Below are positions 56,754-64,000 of a stretch of DNA of 64,000 bases, piece after piece. The stretch comes from Streptomyces fildesensis (lineage in GTDB: Bacteria > Actinomycetota > Actinomycetes > Streptomycetales > Streptomycetaceae), in NCBI RefSeq assembly GCF_016107395.1, contig NZ_JAAIKO010000002.1:1-64000 (forward strand), in the 5' to 3' direction. Each line of letters begins with the position of its first letter. Within the stretch, counting starts at the first letter, position 1. The notes beneath the pieces were generated by a model. That model ran no database searches, had not been told where the DNA came from, and was given only the letters and a program-made list of their open reading frames with translations. Position numbers and translations under genes: made by a program.

Positions 56754-57171
56754 CCCACCGTCTCTAGCGGATGGCGCCGCGCTGCAACTCCCCCTCGGTC
56801 GCCAGCGGACCGGTGCGGTGGTCGAACCGCGGCGCCGCCGCGAACATGGTGGACCCTTGTCCGGCGGGGCTGACCAGCAGAAGAAGCGCCGATCTCGCTC
56901 GACGGGTACGGAGGCTGGCACGACGGCCCCTGATCCAGATCCCGGAATCCTCATCAGCAACCCGCACTTGTAGCCCATTTCCGCCCAAGTCATCGTGAAA
57001 CCAACGGAAAATGGCTCCGCAAGACCGCCGACCCGCCCCGTCCGACCCCAACGCCGCCCATCAAAGAACGGCCAAGTCACGCGAATACTGCCGCGGCCCG
57101 GAACGTTCCGATCGTCGCCGTCTACCAGTGAAGGCTGGTCTGGGTGGCCGTCGGCCCCTTCCAGCACAGCA
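56754..57171. other. 418-bp gap with a possible gene remnant
   Basis: On the minus strand the frame ending at 56764 closes in SPAGQGSTMFAAAPRFDHR and similar, which looks like the end of a real protein, but no start, ribosome site or recognisable domain precedes it. An inverted repeat, GCCCATTTCCG (56973-56983) and CGGAAAATGGC (57005-57015), lies further along. It may be a decayed gene; I cannot name it. Confidence 0.3.
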
Positions 57172-57213
57172 CTGAGCCCTGGTGCTCTCCGTGGGGAGAG
57201 CACCAGGGCTCAG
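57172..57213. terminator. glnA terminator
   Basis: A perfect 19-bp stem (57172-57190 with 57195-57213) beginning CTGAGCCCTGG and with loop GTGG lies 16 bp behind the glnA stop on the minus strand. Confidence 0.9.
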
Positions 57214-57229
57214 GTGCGCGCGGCGCCGT

Positions 57230-58639
57230 TTAGAGGTCGAAGTACATCTCGAACTCGTGCGGGTGCGGGCGGAGGGCGATGGGGGCGATTTCCTGGGTGC
57301 GCTTGTAGTCGATCCAGGTCTCGATCAGGTCGCTGGTGAAGACACCGCCGGCCTGCAGGTACTCGTGGTCGTTCTCGAGGGCTTCGAGGACGGCCGGGAG
57401 CGAGGTCGGGACCTGGGGGACGCCCGCGTGCTCTTCGGGGGCGAGCTCGTAGAGGTCCTTGTCGACCGGCTCGGCCGGCTCGATCTTGTTCTTGATGCCG
57501 TCGAGGCCGGCCATCAGGAGCGCCGAGAAGGCCAGGTACGGGTTGGACGACGGGTCCGGCGCGCGGAACTCGATGCGCTTGGCCTTCGGGTTCGCGCCCG
57601 TGATCGGGATGCGGATCGCGGCGGAACGGTTGCGCTGGGAGTAGACCAGGTTGACCGGGGCCTCGAAGCCGGGCACCAGACGGTGGTACGAGTTCACCGT
57701 CGGGTTGGTGAAGGCGAGGAGTGACGGGGCGTGCTTGAGGATGCCGCCGATGTAGTAGCGGGCGGTGTCCGAGAGGCCCGCGTAGCCCTGCTCGTCGTAG
57801 AACAGCGGCACGCCGTCGGTCCACAGCGACTGGTGGACGTGCATGCCCGAGCCGTTGTCGCCGAAGATCGGCTTCGGCATGAAGGTCGCGGTCTTGTTGT
57901 TGCGCCAGGCGACGTTCTTCACGATGTACTTGAAGAGCATGAGGTCGTCGGCCGCTGCGAGCAGCGTGTTGAACTTGTAGTTGATCTCGGCCTGGCCGGC
58001 CGTGCCCACCTCGTGGTGCTGACGCTCGACCTGCAGGCCGGACTTCTCCAGCTCCAGGGAGATCTCGGCACGGAGGTCGGCGAAGTGGTCGACCGGCGGG
58101 ATCGGGAAGTACCCGCCCTTGTAGCGGACCTTGTAGCCGCGGTTGTTGTCCTCGGAGCCCGTGTTCCAGGCGCCGGCCTCGGAGTCGATGTGGTAGTACG
58201 ACTCGTTGGCGTTGGTCGCGAAGCGCACGCTGTCGAACACGTAGAACTCGGCCTCGGGGCCGAAGTACGCGGTGTCGGCGATGCCGGACGACGCGAGGTA
58301 GGCCTCGGCCTTCTTCGCCACGTTCCGCGGGTCACGGCTGTACTGCTCGCCGGTGATCGGGTCGTGGATGAAGAAGTTGATGTTGAGCGTCTTGTCCTTG
58401 CGGAACGAGTCCAGGCGCGACGTGGTGAGGTCAGGAACGAGCGCCATGTCGGACTCGTGGATGGCCTGGAAGCCGCGGATCGACGACCCGTCGAACATCA
58501 GCGTCTCGGTCGGGTCGAAGGTACTGACCGGGACCGTGAAGTGCTGCATGACTCCGGGCAGGTCACAGAAGCGGACGTCTACGAACTTGACGTCCTCGTC
58601 CGCGATGAACTTCTTGACGTCGTCGGCGTTCTGGAACAT
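57230..58639 (-). CDS. glnA: Glutamine synthetase type I
   Basis: The main glutamine synthetase, 469 residues, forming a dodecamer. Signatures: [25 protein letters not shown], the metal site [11 protein letters not shown], the ATP region [16 protein letters not shown] and the Glu/Arg region [16 protein letters not shown]. The adenylylation loop is kept, with Tyr in [11 protein letters not shown], the substrate for GlnE. GGAGGAG stands 4 nt before the ATG at 58639. A two-box GlnR operator lies about 100 bp upstream and a strong terminator follows, so it is monocistronic. Confidence 0.97.
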   Translation of the reverse strand: MFQNADDVKKFIADEDVKFVDVRFCDLPGVMQHFTVPVSTFDPTETLMFDGSSIRGFQAIHESDMALVPDLTTSRLDSFRKDKTLNINFFIHDPITGEQYSRDPRNVAKKAEAYLASSGIADTAYFGPEAEFYVFDSVRFATNANESYYHIDSEAGAWNTGSEDNNRGYKVRYKGGYFPIPPVDHFADLRAEISLELEKSGLQVERQHHEVGTAGQAEINYKFNTLLAAADDLMLFKYIVKNVAWRNNKTATFMPKPIFGDNGSGMHVHQSLWTDGVPLFYDEQGYAGLSDTARYYIGGILKHAPSLLAFTNPTVNSYHRLVPGFEAPVNLVYSQRNRSAAIRIPITGANPKAKRIEFRAPDPSSNPYLAFSALLMAGLDGIKNKIEPAEPVDKDLYELAPEEHAGVPQVPTSLPAVLEALENDHEYLQAGGVFTSDLIETWIDYKRTQEIAPIALRPHPHEFEMYFDL

Positions 58640-58736
58640 CCAACTCCTCCTAGACCCGGCTCGAAGAGTCCGGGATGGCAACACGAGGCGCGGCCAGTGC
58701 GATGGCGCACGCTGGCCCCGACCATAGGGATCGAGG

Positions 58737-58774
58737 ATTTCCCAAGCATGACCCATTTGTTTCGACGAGGTTAA
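58737..58774 (-). promoter_or_regulatory. GlnR operator of glnA
   Basis: On the minus strand TTAAC-N6-GAAAC-N6-GTCAT-N6-GAAAT is read without gaps, a close match to the two-box GlnR consensus GTNAC-N6-GAAAC. It is centred about 115 bp before the glnA start, the activating position known in Streptomyces. Confidence 0.82.
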
Positions 58775-58852
58775 CCGCTAGGTCGTAGGTGGCGCGCGCG
58801 GGCGGTGAAGGCACCGTACGGGTGACCCGGGGCGGCACAGTACGGTGGACGG

Positions 58853-59320
58853 GTGGACAACAGGGAAGCACTCGGGTCGTGGCTCTCGGGACCGCGCGCG
58901 GCCGCCGAGCAGATGGGCACGGATTTCGGCTACCGGGGTGAACGGCTGGGACTGCCGAAGGACGGGCCGGGTTCGCTGGCCACCGTCGGCCGGCGGTTCG
59001 CGGCGGTGTTCATCGACTGGATGCTGTGTCTGGTGATCGCATACGGCTTGATCGCGCATCGTGACGTCCAGGGGTCCAATCCCTGGACGCTGGCACTCTT
59101 CGGCGCCCTGAGCGTCGTGGCCCTCGGTACCGTCGGCAGCACGCCCGGTAAGCGGCTGCTCGGCCTGCGGGTGGTCCGTGTCGACGGCGGGCGGCTCCGC
59201 ATCGGCCCGGTGGTGCTCCGTACGGTCCTCCTGCTGCTGGTGATCCCCGCGCTGGTGTGGGACCGCGACGGCCGCGGCCTGCACGACAAGGCCGCGCAGG
59301 CCGTTCAGGTCCGGATCTAG
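58853..59320 (+). CDS. RDD-family membrane protein
   Basis: A 155-residue protein with the RDD domain: the Arg/Asp-containing first helix (VGRRFAAVFIDWMLCLVIAY), a loop with GSTPGKRLLGLRVV and a last helix ending in DRDGRGLHDKAAQ. About three membrane segments. Members of the family may transport ions or small solutes; the role here is unknown. It diverges from glnA, as in other Streptomyces. Confidence 0.87.
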   Translation: MDNREALGSWLSGPRAAAEQMGTDFGYRGERLGLPKDGPGSLATVGRRFAAVFIDWMLCLVIAYGLIAHRDVQGSNPWTLALFGALSVVALGTVGSTPGKRLLGLRVVRVDGGRLRIGPVVLRTVLLLLVIPALVWDRDGRGLHDKAAQAVQVRI

Positions 59321-59360
59321 GCGAGCGCGACAAGCGTCGGCGAGCCCCCGCCAACGTGAA

Positions 59361-59413
59361 CGCCCTCGTGGGCCTGGCCGAGCCGCCTACGGCTCGCCCG
59401 GCCCACGAGGGCG
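59361..59413. terminator. Bidirectional terminator between RDD and DUF4191 genes
   Basis: CGCCCTCGTGGGCC (59361-59374) pairs with GGCCCACGAGGGCG (59400-59413), and GGCGAGCC-type arms pair inside it. It separates two convergent genes. Confidence 0.85.
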
Positions 59414-59434
59414 TTGTGGTCGGTGTTCCGGGGT

Positions 59435-60115
59435 TCAGCGGCCCTTCGGCATCCGCATGCCCTTCGGCATCGGACCCTTCGGGATCGGCATGTTGCTCAT
59501 GAGGGTGCCGAGCGACCGCAGACGGTCGTTGACCTCGGTGACCTTCGGTCCTGCCAGCACGCGCGGCAGCTTGAGCAGCGTCGTACGCACCTTCTTGAGC
59601 GGGACCTGGCCCTCTTCGTTGCCGACGATGATGTCGGTGATCGGCACGTCGAACACGACGCGCGCCACCTTCTTCTTCTCGGCGGCCAGCAGGGCCTTCA
59701 CCCGGTTCGGGTTGCCCTCGCCGACCAGCACCACGCCGGCCTTGCCGACCGCACGGTGCACCACGTCCTGGCTCTTGTTCATCGCGACCGCCGGGGTCAC
59801 GGTCCAGCCGCGGCCCACGTTGTCCAGCACCGCCGCGGCGGCACCCGGCTGGCCCTCGAGCTGCCCGAAGGCGGCCTTCTCGGCCCGGCGGCCGAAGACG
59901 ATGGCCATCGCGAGGAACGCGAACAGCAAGCCCAGGATGCCCGCGTAGATGGGGTGGTCGATCAAGAAGCCGAGGGCGAGGACGACACCGAAGGTGACGA
60001 TTCCCACAGCCGCTACGACGAGCCCGACCTTGGAGTCGGCCCGCCTGGTCATCTTGTAGGTCTGAGCGATCTGCTGAAGCCGCCCAGGGTTCTCGGATGT
60101 TTCCTTCCTCGCCAT
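59435..60115 (-). CDS. DUF4191-family membrane protein
   Basis: A 226-residue protein. Two membrane helices occupy residues 30-75, then a cytoplasmic domain with GRGWTVTPAVAMNKSQDVVHRAVGK-like beta strands follows. The C-terminus ends in repeated PKG units (IPKGPMPKGMRMPKGR). The family is actinobacterial, of unknown function, and found next to lipA and lipB in many genomes. The ATG at 60115 fits the conserved MARKE start. Confidence 0.88.
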   Translation of the reverse strand: MARKETSENPGRLQQIAQTYKMTRRADSKVGLVVAAVGIVTFGVVLALGFLIDHPIYAGILGLLFAFLAMAIVFGRRAEKAAFGQLEGQPGAAAAVLDNVGRGWTVTPAVAMNKSQDVVHRAVGKAGVVLVGEGNPNRVKALLAAEKKKVARVVFDVPITDIIVGNEEGQVPLKKVRTTLLKLPRVLAGPKVTEVNDRLRSLGTLMSNMPIPKGPMPKGMRMPKGR

Positions 60116-60263
60116 GCGGCACAGGATACGTGGCCCGCGCGCCGGTGGGCGCATCGGTGGCCCTCAAGGGACCGGCCGGCCCGTCAGGGGGAAGCCGGTG
60201 CTGTGCCCGGAAGGAACGGAGCCCGGTGCTCAGCCTGTGCCCGGAAGGGATCGGGACCAGCGC

Positions 60264-60506
60264 TCAGAAGGAATCCGGCCCCGTGTTACGGACGGCGGCG
60301 GGCGCGTTCAGCGCCTCGATCACGTGCTGCACCTCACGCCGGTCCTTGGCCCGGCGGCGGTCCTCGACCACGGCCGACCAGGCGTTGCGACGGGCGGTCT
60401 GCTGGCCCCCGCCCAGCAGCAGTGCCTCCATGGCGCGCAGGGCTCCGGTGACGGTGACTGTGGGGTGGAGGGTGCTCTGGCGGAGTTGTGCGGACTCGAC
60501 CTGCAT
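60264..60506 (-). CDS. Small conserved Streptomyces protein
   Basis: An 80-residue protein with a conserved-looking core (STLHPTVTVTGALRAMEALL, RRNAWSAVVEDRRRA) and no membrane segment. GAGGGGG is 6 nt before the ATG at 60506. The same small gene stands between DUF4191 and lipA in other Streptomyces, from memory. Function unknown. Repeats of GTGCCCGGAAGG type follow its stop. Confidence 0.72.
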   Translation of the reverse strand: MQVESAQLRQSTLHPTVTVTGALRAMEALLLGGGQQTARRNAWSAVVEDRRRAKDRREVQHVIEALNAPAAVRNTGPDSF

Positions 60507-60720
60507 GGGGGTCCCCCTCAGGACGCCTCGGAATCGCAATCGCATGGGTGTGCGTGAACCAGGCTCGCCACATTGTGTTACCAGCCCGTGACCGCACGGT
60601 CAATCTCGCATGAAACCTTGCCGCGTGCCTGATTCCGCTTCGCCGCGCCGCATGCCTGGCGGGGATGGTGACGCGGTGCGTGGCCGCACCGCGTCACCGT
60701 GAGGGGTCTCACACGGGACC

Positions 60721-61698
60721 TCAGACGGACTGGGCCGCCACCGACTGCTCGCCCGTCGCCCGGCGGCGGTCCATCGCCTGCTGGAAGAGCCGGCCCGCAC
60801 GATACGAAGAACGGACCAGCGGCCCGGACATGACGCCGGCGTAGCCGATCTGGTCGGCCTCGTCCTTGAGCTCCACGAACTCGTGCGGCTTCACCCAGCG
60901 CTCGACGGGGTGGTGCCGCGGCGAGGGCCGCAGGTACTGCGTGATGGTGATCAGCTCGCAGCCGGCGTCGTGCAGGTCCCGCAGCGCCTGGCTGACCTCT
61001 TCGCGCTCCTCGCCCATGCCCAGGATCAGGTTGGACTTGGTGACCAGCCCGGCCTCGCGAGCCCTGGTGATCACTTCGAGGGAGCGCTCGTAACGGAAGC
61101 CGGGACGGATCCGCTTGAAGATGCGTGGCACGGTCTCGACGTTGTGCGCGAGCACCTCGGGCCGGGACGAGAAGACCTCGGCGAGCTGCTCGGGGACCGC
61201 GTTGAAGTCCGGGATCAGCAGCTCGACCTTGGTGAAGCCCTCGGCCCGCTCGGCGGTCTGCGCGTGGATCTGGCGGACGGTCTCCGCGTAGAGCCAGGCG
61301 CCGCCGTCCTCCAGGTCGTCGCGGGCGACGCCGGTGATCGTGGCGTAGTTCAGGTTCATGGTCACGACGGACTCGCCGACGCGGCGCGGCTCGTCGAGGT
61401 CCAGCGCGGCCGGCTTGCCGGTGTCGATCTGGCAGAAGTCACAGCGCCGGGTGCACTGGTCGCCGCCGATGAGGAAGGTGGCCTCGCGGTCCTCCCAGCA
61501 TTCGTAGATGTTGGGGCAGCCGGCCTCCTGGCACACGGTGTGCAGGCCTTCGCTCTTCACGAGCGCCTGCATCTTGGTGTACTCGGGGCCCATCTTCGCC
61601 CGGGTCTTGATCCACTCGGGTTTGCGCTCGATGGGGGTCTGAGCGTTCCGGACTTCCAGGCGCAGCATCTTGCGTCCGTCGGGTGCGACAGCGGACAT
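60721..61698 (-). CDS. lipA: Lipoyl synthase
   Basis: A radical-SAM enzyme that inserts two sulfurs into octanoyl groups on lipoyl domains. The 325-residue product has both cluster motifs: CxxxxCxxxxxC in [14 protein letters not shown] and the radical-SAM CTRRCDFC. The C-terminal RSSY motif (VRSSYRAG), whose Ser ligates the auxiliary cluster, is intact. The ATG at 61698 follows GGGGAG. lipB lies 233 bp upstream on the same strand, and the two make one pathway. Confidence 0.96.
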   Translation of the reverse strand: MSAVAPDGRKMLRLEVRNAQTPIERKPEWIKTRAKMGPEYTKMQALVKSEGLHTVCQEAGCPNIYECWEDREATFLIGGDQCTRRCDFCQIDTGKPAALDLDEPRRVGESVVTMNLNYATITGVARDDLEDGGAWLYAETVRQIHAQTAERAEGFTKVELLIPDFNAVPEQLAEVFSSRPEVLAHNVETVPRIFKRIRPGFRYERSLEVITRAREAGLVTKSNLILGMGEEREEVSQALRDLHDAGCELITITQYLRPSPRHHPVERWVKPHEFVELKDEADQIGYAGVMSGPLVRSSYRAGRLFQQAMDRRRATGEQSVAAQSV

Positions 61699-61931
61699 CG
61701 TCCGGTACTCCCCTTCCACCAGCGTGTCTTCGAATCTTCGGCGAACCCCAGGGTACGCCCGTTGTTTGTACCTATACGAACAGAGCCAACCAACAGGCTC
61801 ATGGGGGCATTCCCCCAAGGGAGTGAGGGCCGGGGTGAAGGCCAGGAGTGGTCCCGCACGGTCCCCGGGAGGACGTCGTGCCCGGCACCACCCGCGAGCC
61901 CGCGGACGGCCCCTGGTGCCCTGCCCCCGCC

Positions 61932-62711
61932 CTACACGGCGCGCGGGAGCGGCGCCGCGGTCTCCAGCACCGCCCGCAGGTGCTTCTCGATCACCGGCAC
62001 GACGTCGGTGACGGAGATGTCGCGGCCCAGCTCGTTGGAGAGCGAGGTGACTCCGGCGTCGCGGATGCCGCACGGCACGATCCGGTCGAACCAGGTGTTG
62101 TCCGGGTCGCAGTTGATCGCGAAGCCGTGCATCGTCACGCCCTTGGCGACCCGGATGCCGATGGCCGCGAGCTTGCGGTCCTCGCGGCGCTGGCCGGCGT
62201 TGGACGGGGCGTACTCCGGGCCGTTCAGCCGCGGGTCGAACTCGTCGTCGGCCAGACGGGGGTCGAAGTCCAGGGTCAGGCCGCCCACCGGGCGCTGCTC
62301 GACGGGGTCGCCCAGCACCCAGACGCCGCTGCGGCCCTCGATGCGGGTGGTCTCCAGGCCGAACTCGGCGCAGGTCAGGATCAGCGCGTCCTCGAGCCGC
62401 CGGACGTGCGCGACGACGTCGACCGGACGCGGCAGCTTGAGGATCGGGTAGCCGACGAGCTGGCCGGGACCGTGCCAGGTGATCTTGCCGCCGCGGTCCA
62501 CGTCGACGACCGGCGTGCCGTCCAGCGGGCGCTCGTTGTCGGCGGTGCGACGGCCCGCGGTGTAGACCGGCGGGTGTTCGAGGAGGAGGCAGGTGTCGGG
62601 GATCTCGTCCTCGAAGCGCGCGGCGTGCACCCTGCGCTGCTCCTGCCATGCCTCCTGGTATTCGACGGCGTCCGCCCCGAAGCCCAGGTGGACAAAGTGC
62701 AGGTCAGTCAC
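61932..62711 (-). CDS. lipB: Octanoyltransferase
   Basis: Moves octanoyl from acyl-carrier protein to lipoyl domains, giving the substrate for LipA. The 259-residue product has the LipB signatures: [31 protein letters not shown], the catalytic Lys region [21 protein letters not shown], and [14 protein letters not shown] with the catalytic Cys. AGGAG is 5 nt before the GTG at 62711. Confidence 0.95.
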   Translation of the reverse strand: MTDLHFVHLGFGADAVEYQEAWQEQRRVHAARFEDEIPDTCLLLEHPPVYTAGRRTADNERPLDGTPVVDVDRGGKITWHGPGQLVGYPILKLPRPVDVVAHVRRLEDALILTCAEFGLETTRIEGRSGVWVLGDPVEQRPVGGLTLDFDPRLADDEFDPRLNGPEYAPSNAGQRREDRKLAAIGIRVAKGVTMHGFAINCDPDNTWFDRIVPCGIRDAGVTSLSNELGRDISVTDVVPVIEKHLRAVLETAAPLPRAV

Positions 62712-62992
62712 GTCAGCTCCTCGTAGTCGCCTCGTTAGCGCCCCTGCAACTGTACGACCGGGCCGAAGGCCGCCTTCAAGGGGCCGGGGAAGCTGGGGTG
62801 GGGGGCGGGCCGGAGTTGTTCGGGTGGGCGTCGGTACCACGGTCGGTGACCGGAAGATACGGCTTTGCAAGTCAATGGGCTGGGCTGTCACCCATTCGGG
62901 GGAATCTGAGGCTCTGGTGGTGAGCGCGGCACTACAGGCCGTTACATTCACGCCGTTCCGGAGTCCTTCGAAGGAAGTGGACCGCGCAGCCG

Positions 62993-64000
62993 ATGACGGA
63001 CCGATCCCCGCAGCGTTCGCCCAACCGCCAGCTCGCCACCCTGATCACCGAGGCCGGCTTCTCCAACGCGGGGCTCGCCCGCCGGGTCGACCAGCTCGGG
63101 ATCGAGCACGGCCTGGACCTGCGCTACGACAAGACCTCCGTGACGCGCTGGCTGCGCGGCCAGCAGCCGCGCGGCACCACCCCCGCGCTCATCGCGGAGG
63201 TTTTCACGCGACGGCTCGGGCGGCGGCTGTCCGCTCAGGATCTCGGGCTCGACGCGTGCGCGCCGGTCTACGCGGGCCTGGAGTTCGCCGCAGGACCGGA
63301 AGAAGCCATCGACATCATCAGCGGACTGTGGCGGAAAGACACCGGTAGCCAGGCCGAGCTGCGCAAGATCGCCTTCACACCGGCCGGGCTGGTGGTGCCG
63401 AGCCGCGACTGGCTCATCGGGCGGGCGGACGAGCATGTGGCGCACGGGGTGAGCAGTGGCGCCAGTAGTGGTGCCGGTGGTGCGGTCGGTGGTGGTTCCG
63501 GGGGGTCGGAGGCGGAGCGCACCGGCCGGGCCCGGATCCCCGCGCAGACGCGCGGCGGCCACGGGCCGGCCCGCGCCGCCGTCTCCCGCCAGCGCGTCAC
63601 CATGGGCGACATCGCCGCGCTGCGCTCCGTCGGCGACCTCTTCCGGACCCTCGACAACACCTACGGCGGCGGCCACGCCCGTCAGGCGCTCGTCCGCTAC
63701 CTCGAACACGAGGCCGAGCCGATGCTGCGCGGCACGTACGGCGAGGCGCTCGGACGGCGGCTGTTCGGCGCGGTCGCCGACCTGACGCGGCTGGCCGGCT
63801 GGACCTCCTACGACATCGGCGCCCACGGCCTCGCGCAGCGCTACTTCGTCCAGGCCCTGCGCCTCGCCCAGGCGTCCGGCGACCGCGTCTACGGCGGCTA
63901 CGTCCTCGTCACGATGAGCCGTCAGGCGGTCTACCTCGGGCACGGGCGCGAGGCGGTCCAGCTCGCGCGGGTGGCGCAGCAGGGGGTCGGCACGAGCGCG
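62993..64000 (+). CDS. NsdA-like regulator, N-terminal part
   Basis: An open frame of 336 codons that runs off the window, so the C-terminus is missing. The start ([32 protein letters not shown]) is a helix-turn-helix-like domain that selects tRNA-era or DNA partners poorly known. A Gly/Ser linker follows near residue 165, then helical TPR-like repeats ([22 protein letters not shown]). It resembles NsdA-type regulators of Streptomyces development and antibiotics, usually about 450-500 residues. The ATG at 62993 has a distant AAGGAAG. Confidence 0.78.
   Translation, partial: MTDRSPQRSPNRQLATLITEAGFSNAGLARRVDQLGIEHGLDLRYDKTSVTRWLRGQQPRGTTPALIAEVFTRRLGRRLSAQDLGLDACAPVYAGLEFAAGPEEAIDIISGLWRKDTGSQAELRKIAFTPAGLVVPSRDWLIGRADEHVAHGVSSGASSGAGGAVGGGSGGSEAERTGRARIPAQTRGGHGPARAAVSRQRVTMGDIAALRSVGDLFRTLDNTYGGGHARQALVRYLEHEAEPMLRGTYGEALGRRLFGAVADLTRLAGWTSYDIGAHGLAQRYFVQALRLAQASGDRVYGGYVLVTMSRQAVYLGHGREAVQLARVAQQGVGTSA

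Noticed and set aside
62593-63348. Plus-strand frame overlapping lipB and the last regulator
   Set aside because: It is antisense to lipB and in a different frame from the helix-turn-helix protein that starts at 62993.

Overview
The window is chromosomal DNA of a Streptomyces or very close relative. It is GC-rich, with G/C-ending codons, GTG/TTG starts and GGAGG-type ribosome sites. The gene order glnA2 end - glnE - malR/aglA/malGFE - amylase/pullulanase - glnII - glnA - RDD - DUF4191 - lipA - lipB matches, from memory, the S. coelicolor SCO2241-to-SCO2192 neighbourhood.

Region 1 (1 to about 11,223) is foreign. Positions 56-6131 are one end of an actinobacterial integrative and conjugative element (AICE, pSAM2 type). 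On the minus strand lies a transfer operon (DUF6284-like, DUF2637, RRQRL-type zinc protein, FtsK/TraB translocase) with a recognisable promoter and a two-hairpin leader. It is divergent from a small GntR regulator flanked by three ACCTAGGT palindromes. Then come an XRE-TPR regulator with a TTA codon and a split RibD-like reductase/deaminase pair. The replication, excision and integration genes would lie left of base 1. The cargo end (7427-11,223) holds a 28-codon excisionase remnant and a lower-GC, translationally coupled pair: a GHKL/HSP90-like ATPase and a Rossmann-like protein that I recall as the PP_RS20740 family. I do not recognise this pair as a named system; it is the best candidate here for an undescribed defence-type module. 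Next come a tRNA-Thr(CGU) 3'-half remnant and, at 11,224, the last 28 codons of glnA2. The foreign block therefore abuts, and appears inserted into, the 3' end of glnA2.

Region 2 (11,311-20,353) is core: a BBE-type FAD oxidase, a sulfite-oxidase-like molybdoenzyme, a secreted phosphoesterase with a TolB-like partner, glnE and a PAP2 membrane phosphatase.

Region 3 (20,391-32,405) handles maltose and alpha-glucans. malE-malF-malG-aglA-malR run on the minus strand, divergent from a secreted 1803-residue amylase/pullulanase. CTTGC/GCAAG operators sit between them. The secreted enzyme cuts glucans, MalEFG imports the oligosaccharides, AglA hydrolyses them and MalR represses.

Region 4 (32,457-56,753) is mixed: acetyltransferases, a sigma-like membrane protein, a NarL-type two-component system beside an MMPL pump, glnII, small enzymes, a globin/ABM pair, transporter/ArsR pairs, a CseA/CseC-like pair without a response regulator, and a secreted SGNH hydrolase. 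Two related MITE-like copies end exactly on the TAG stop codons of two genes.

Region 5 (57,172-64,000) is glnA with a near-ideal GlnR operator, RDD and DUF4191 membrane proteins, a small conserved gene, lipA, lipB, and the start of an NsdA-like regulator that runs off the window. glnA, glnII, the glnA2 end and glnE make this a nitrogen-assimilation neighbourhood: GlnR sites control both synthetases, and GlnE would adenylylate GlnA.

A recurrent oddity is that many genes end in short tandem repeats whose units carry the stop codon.
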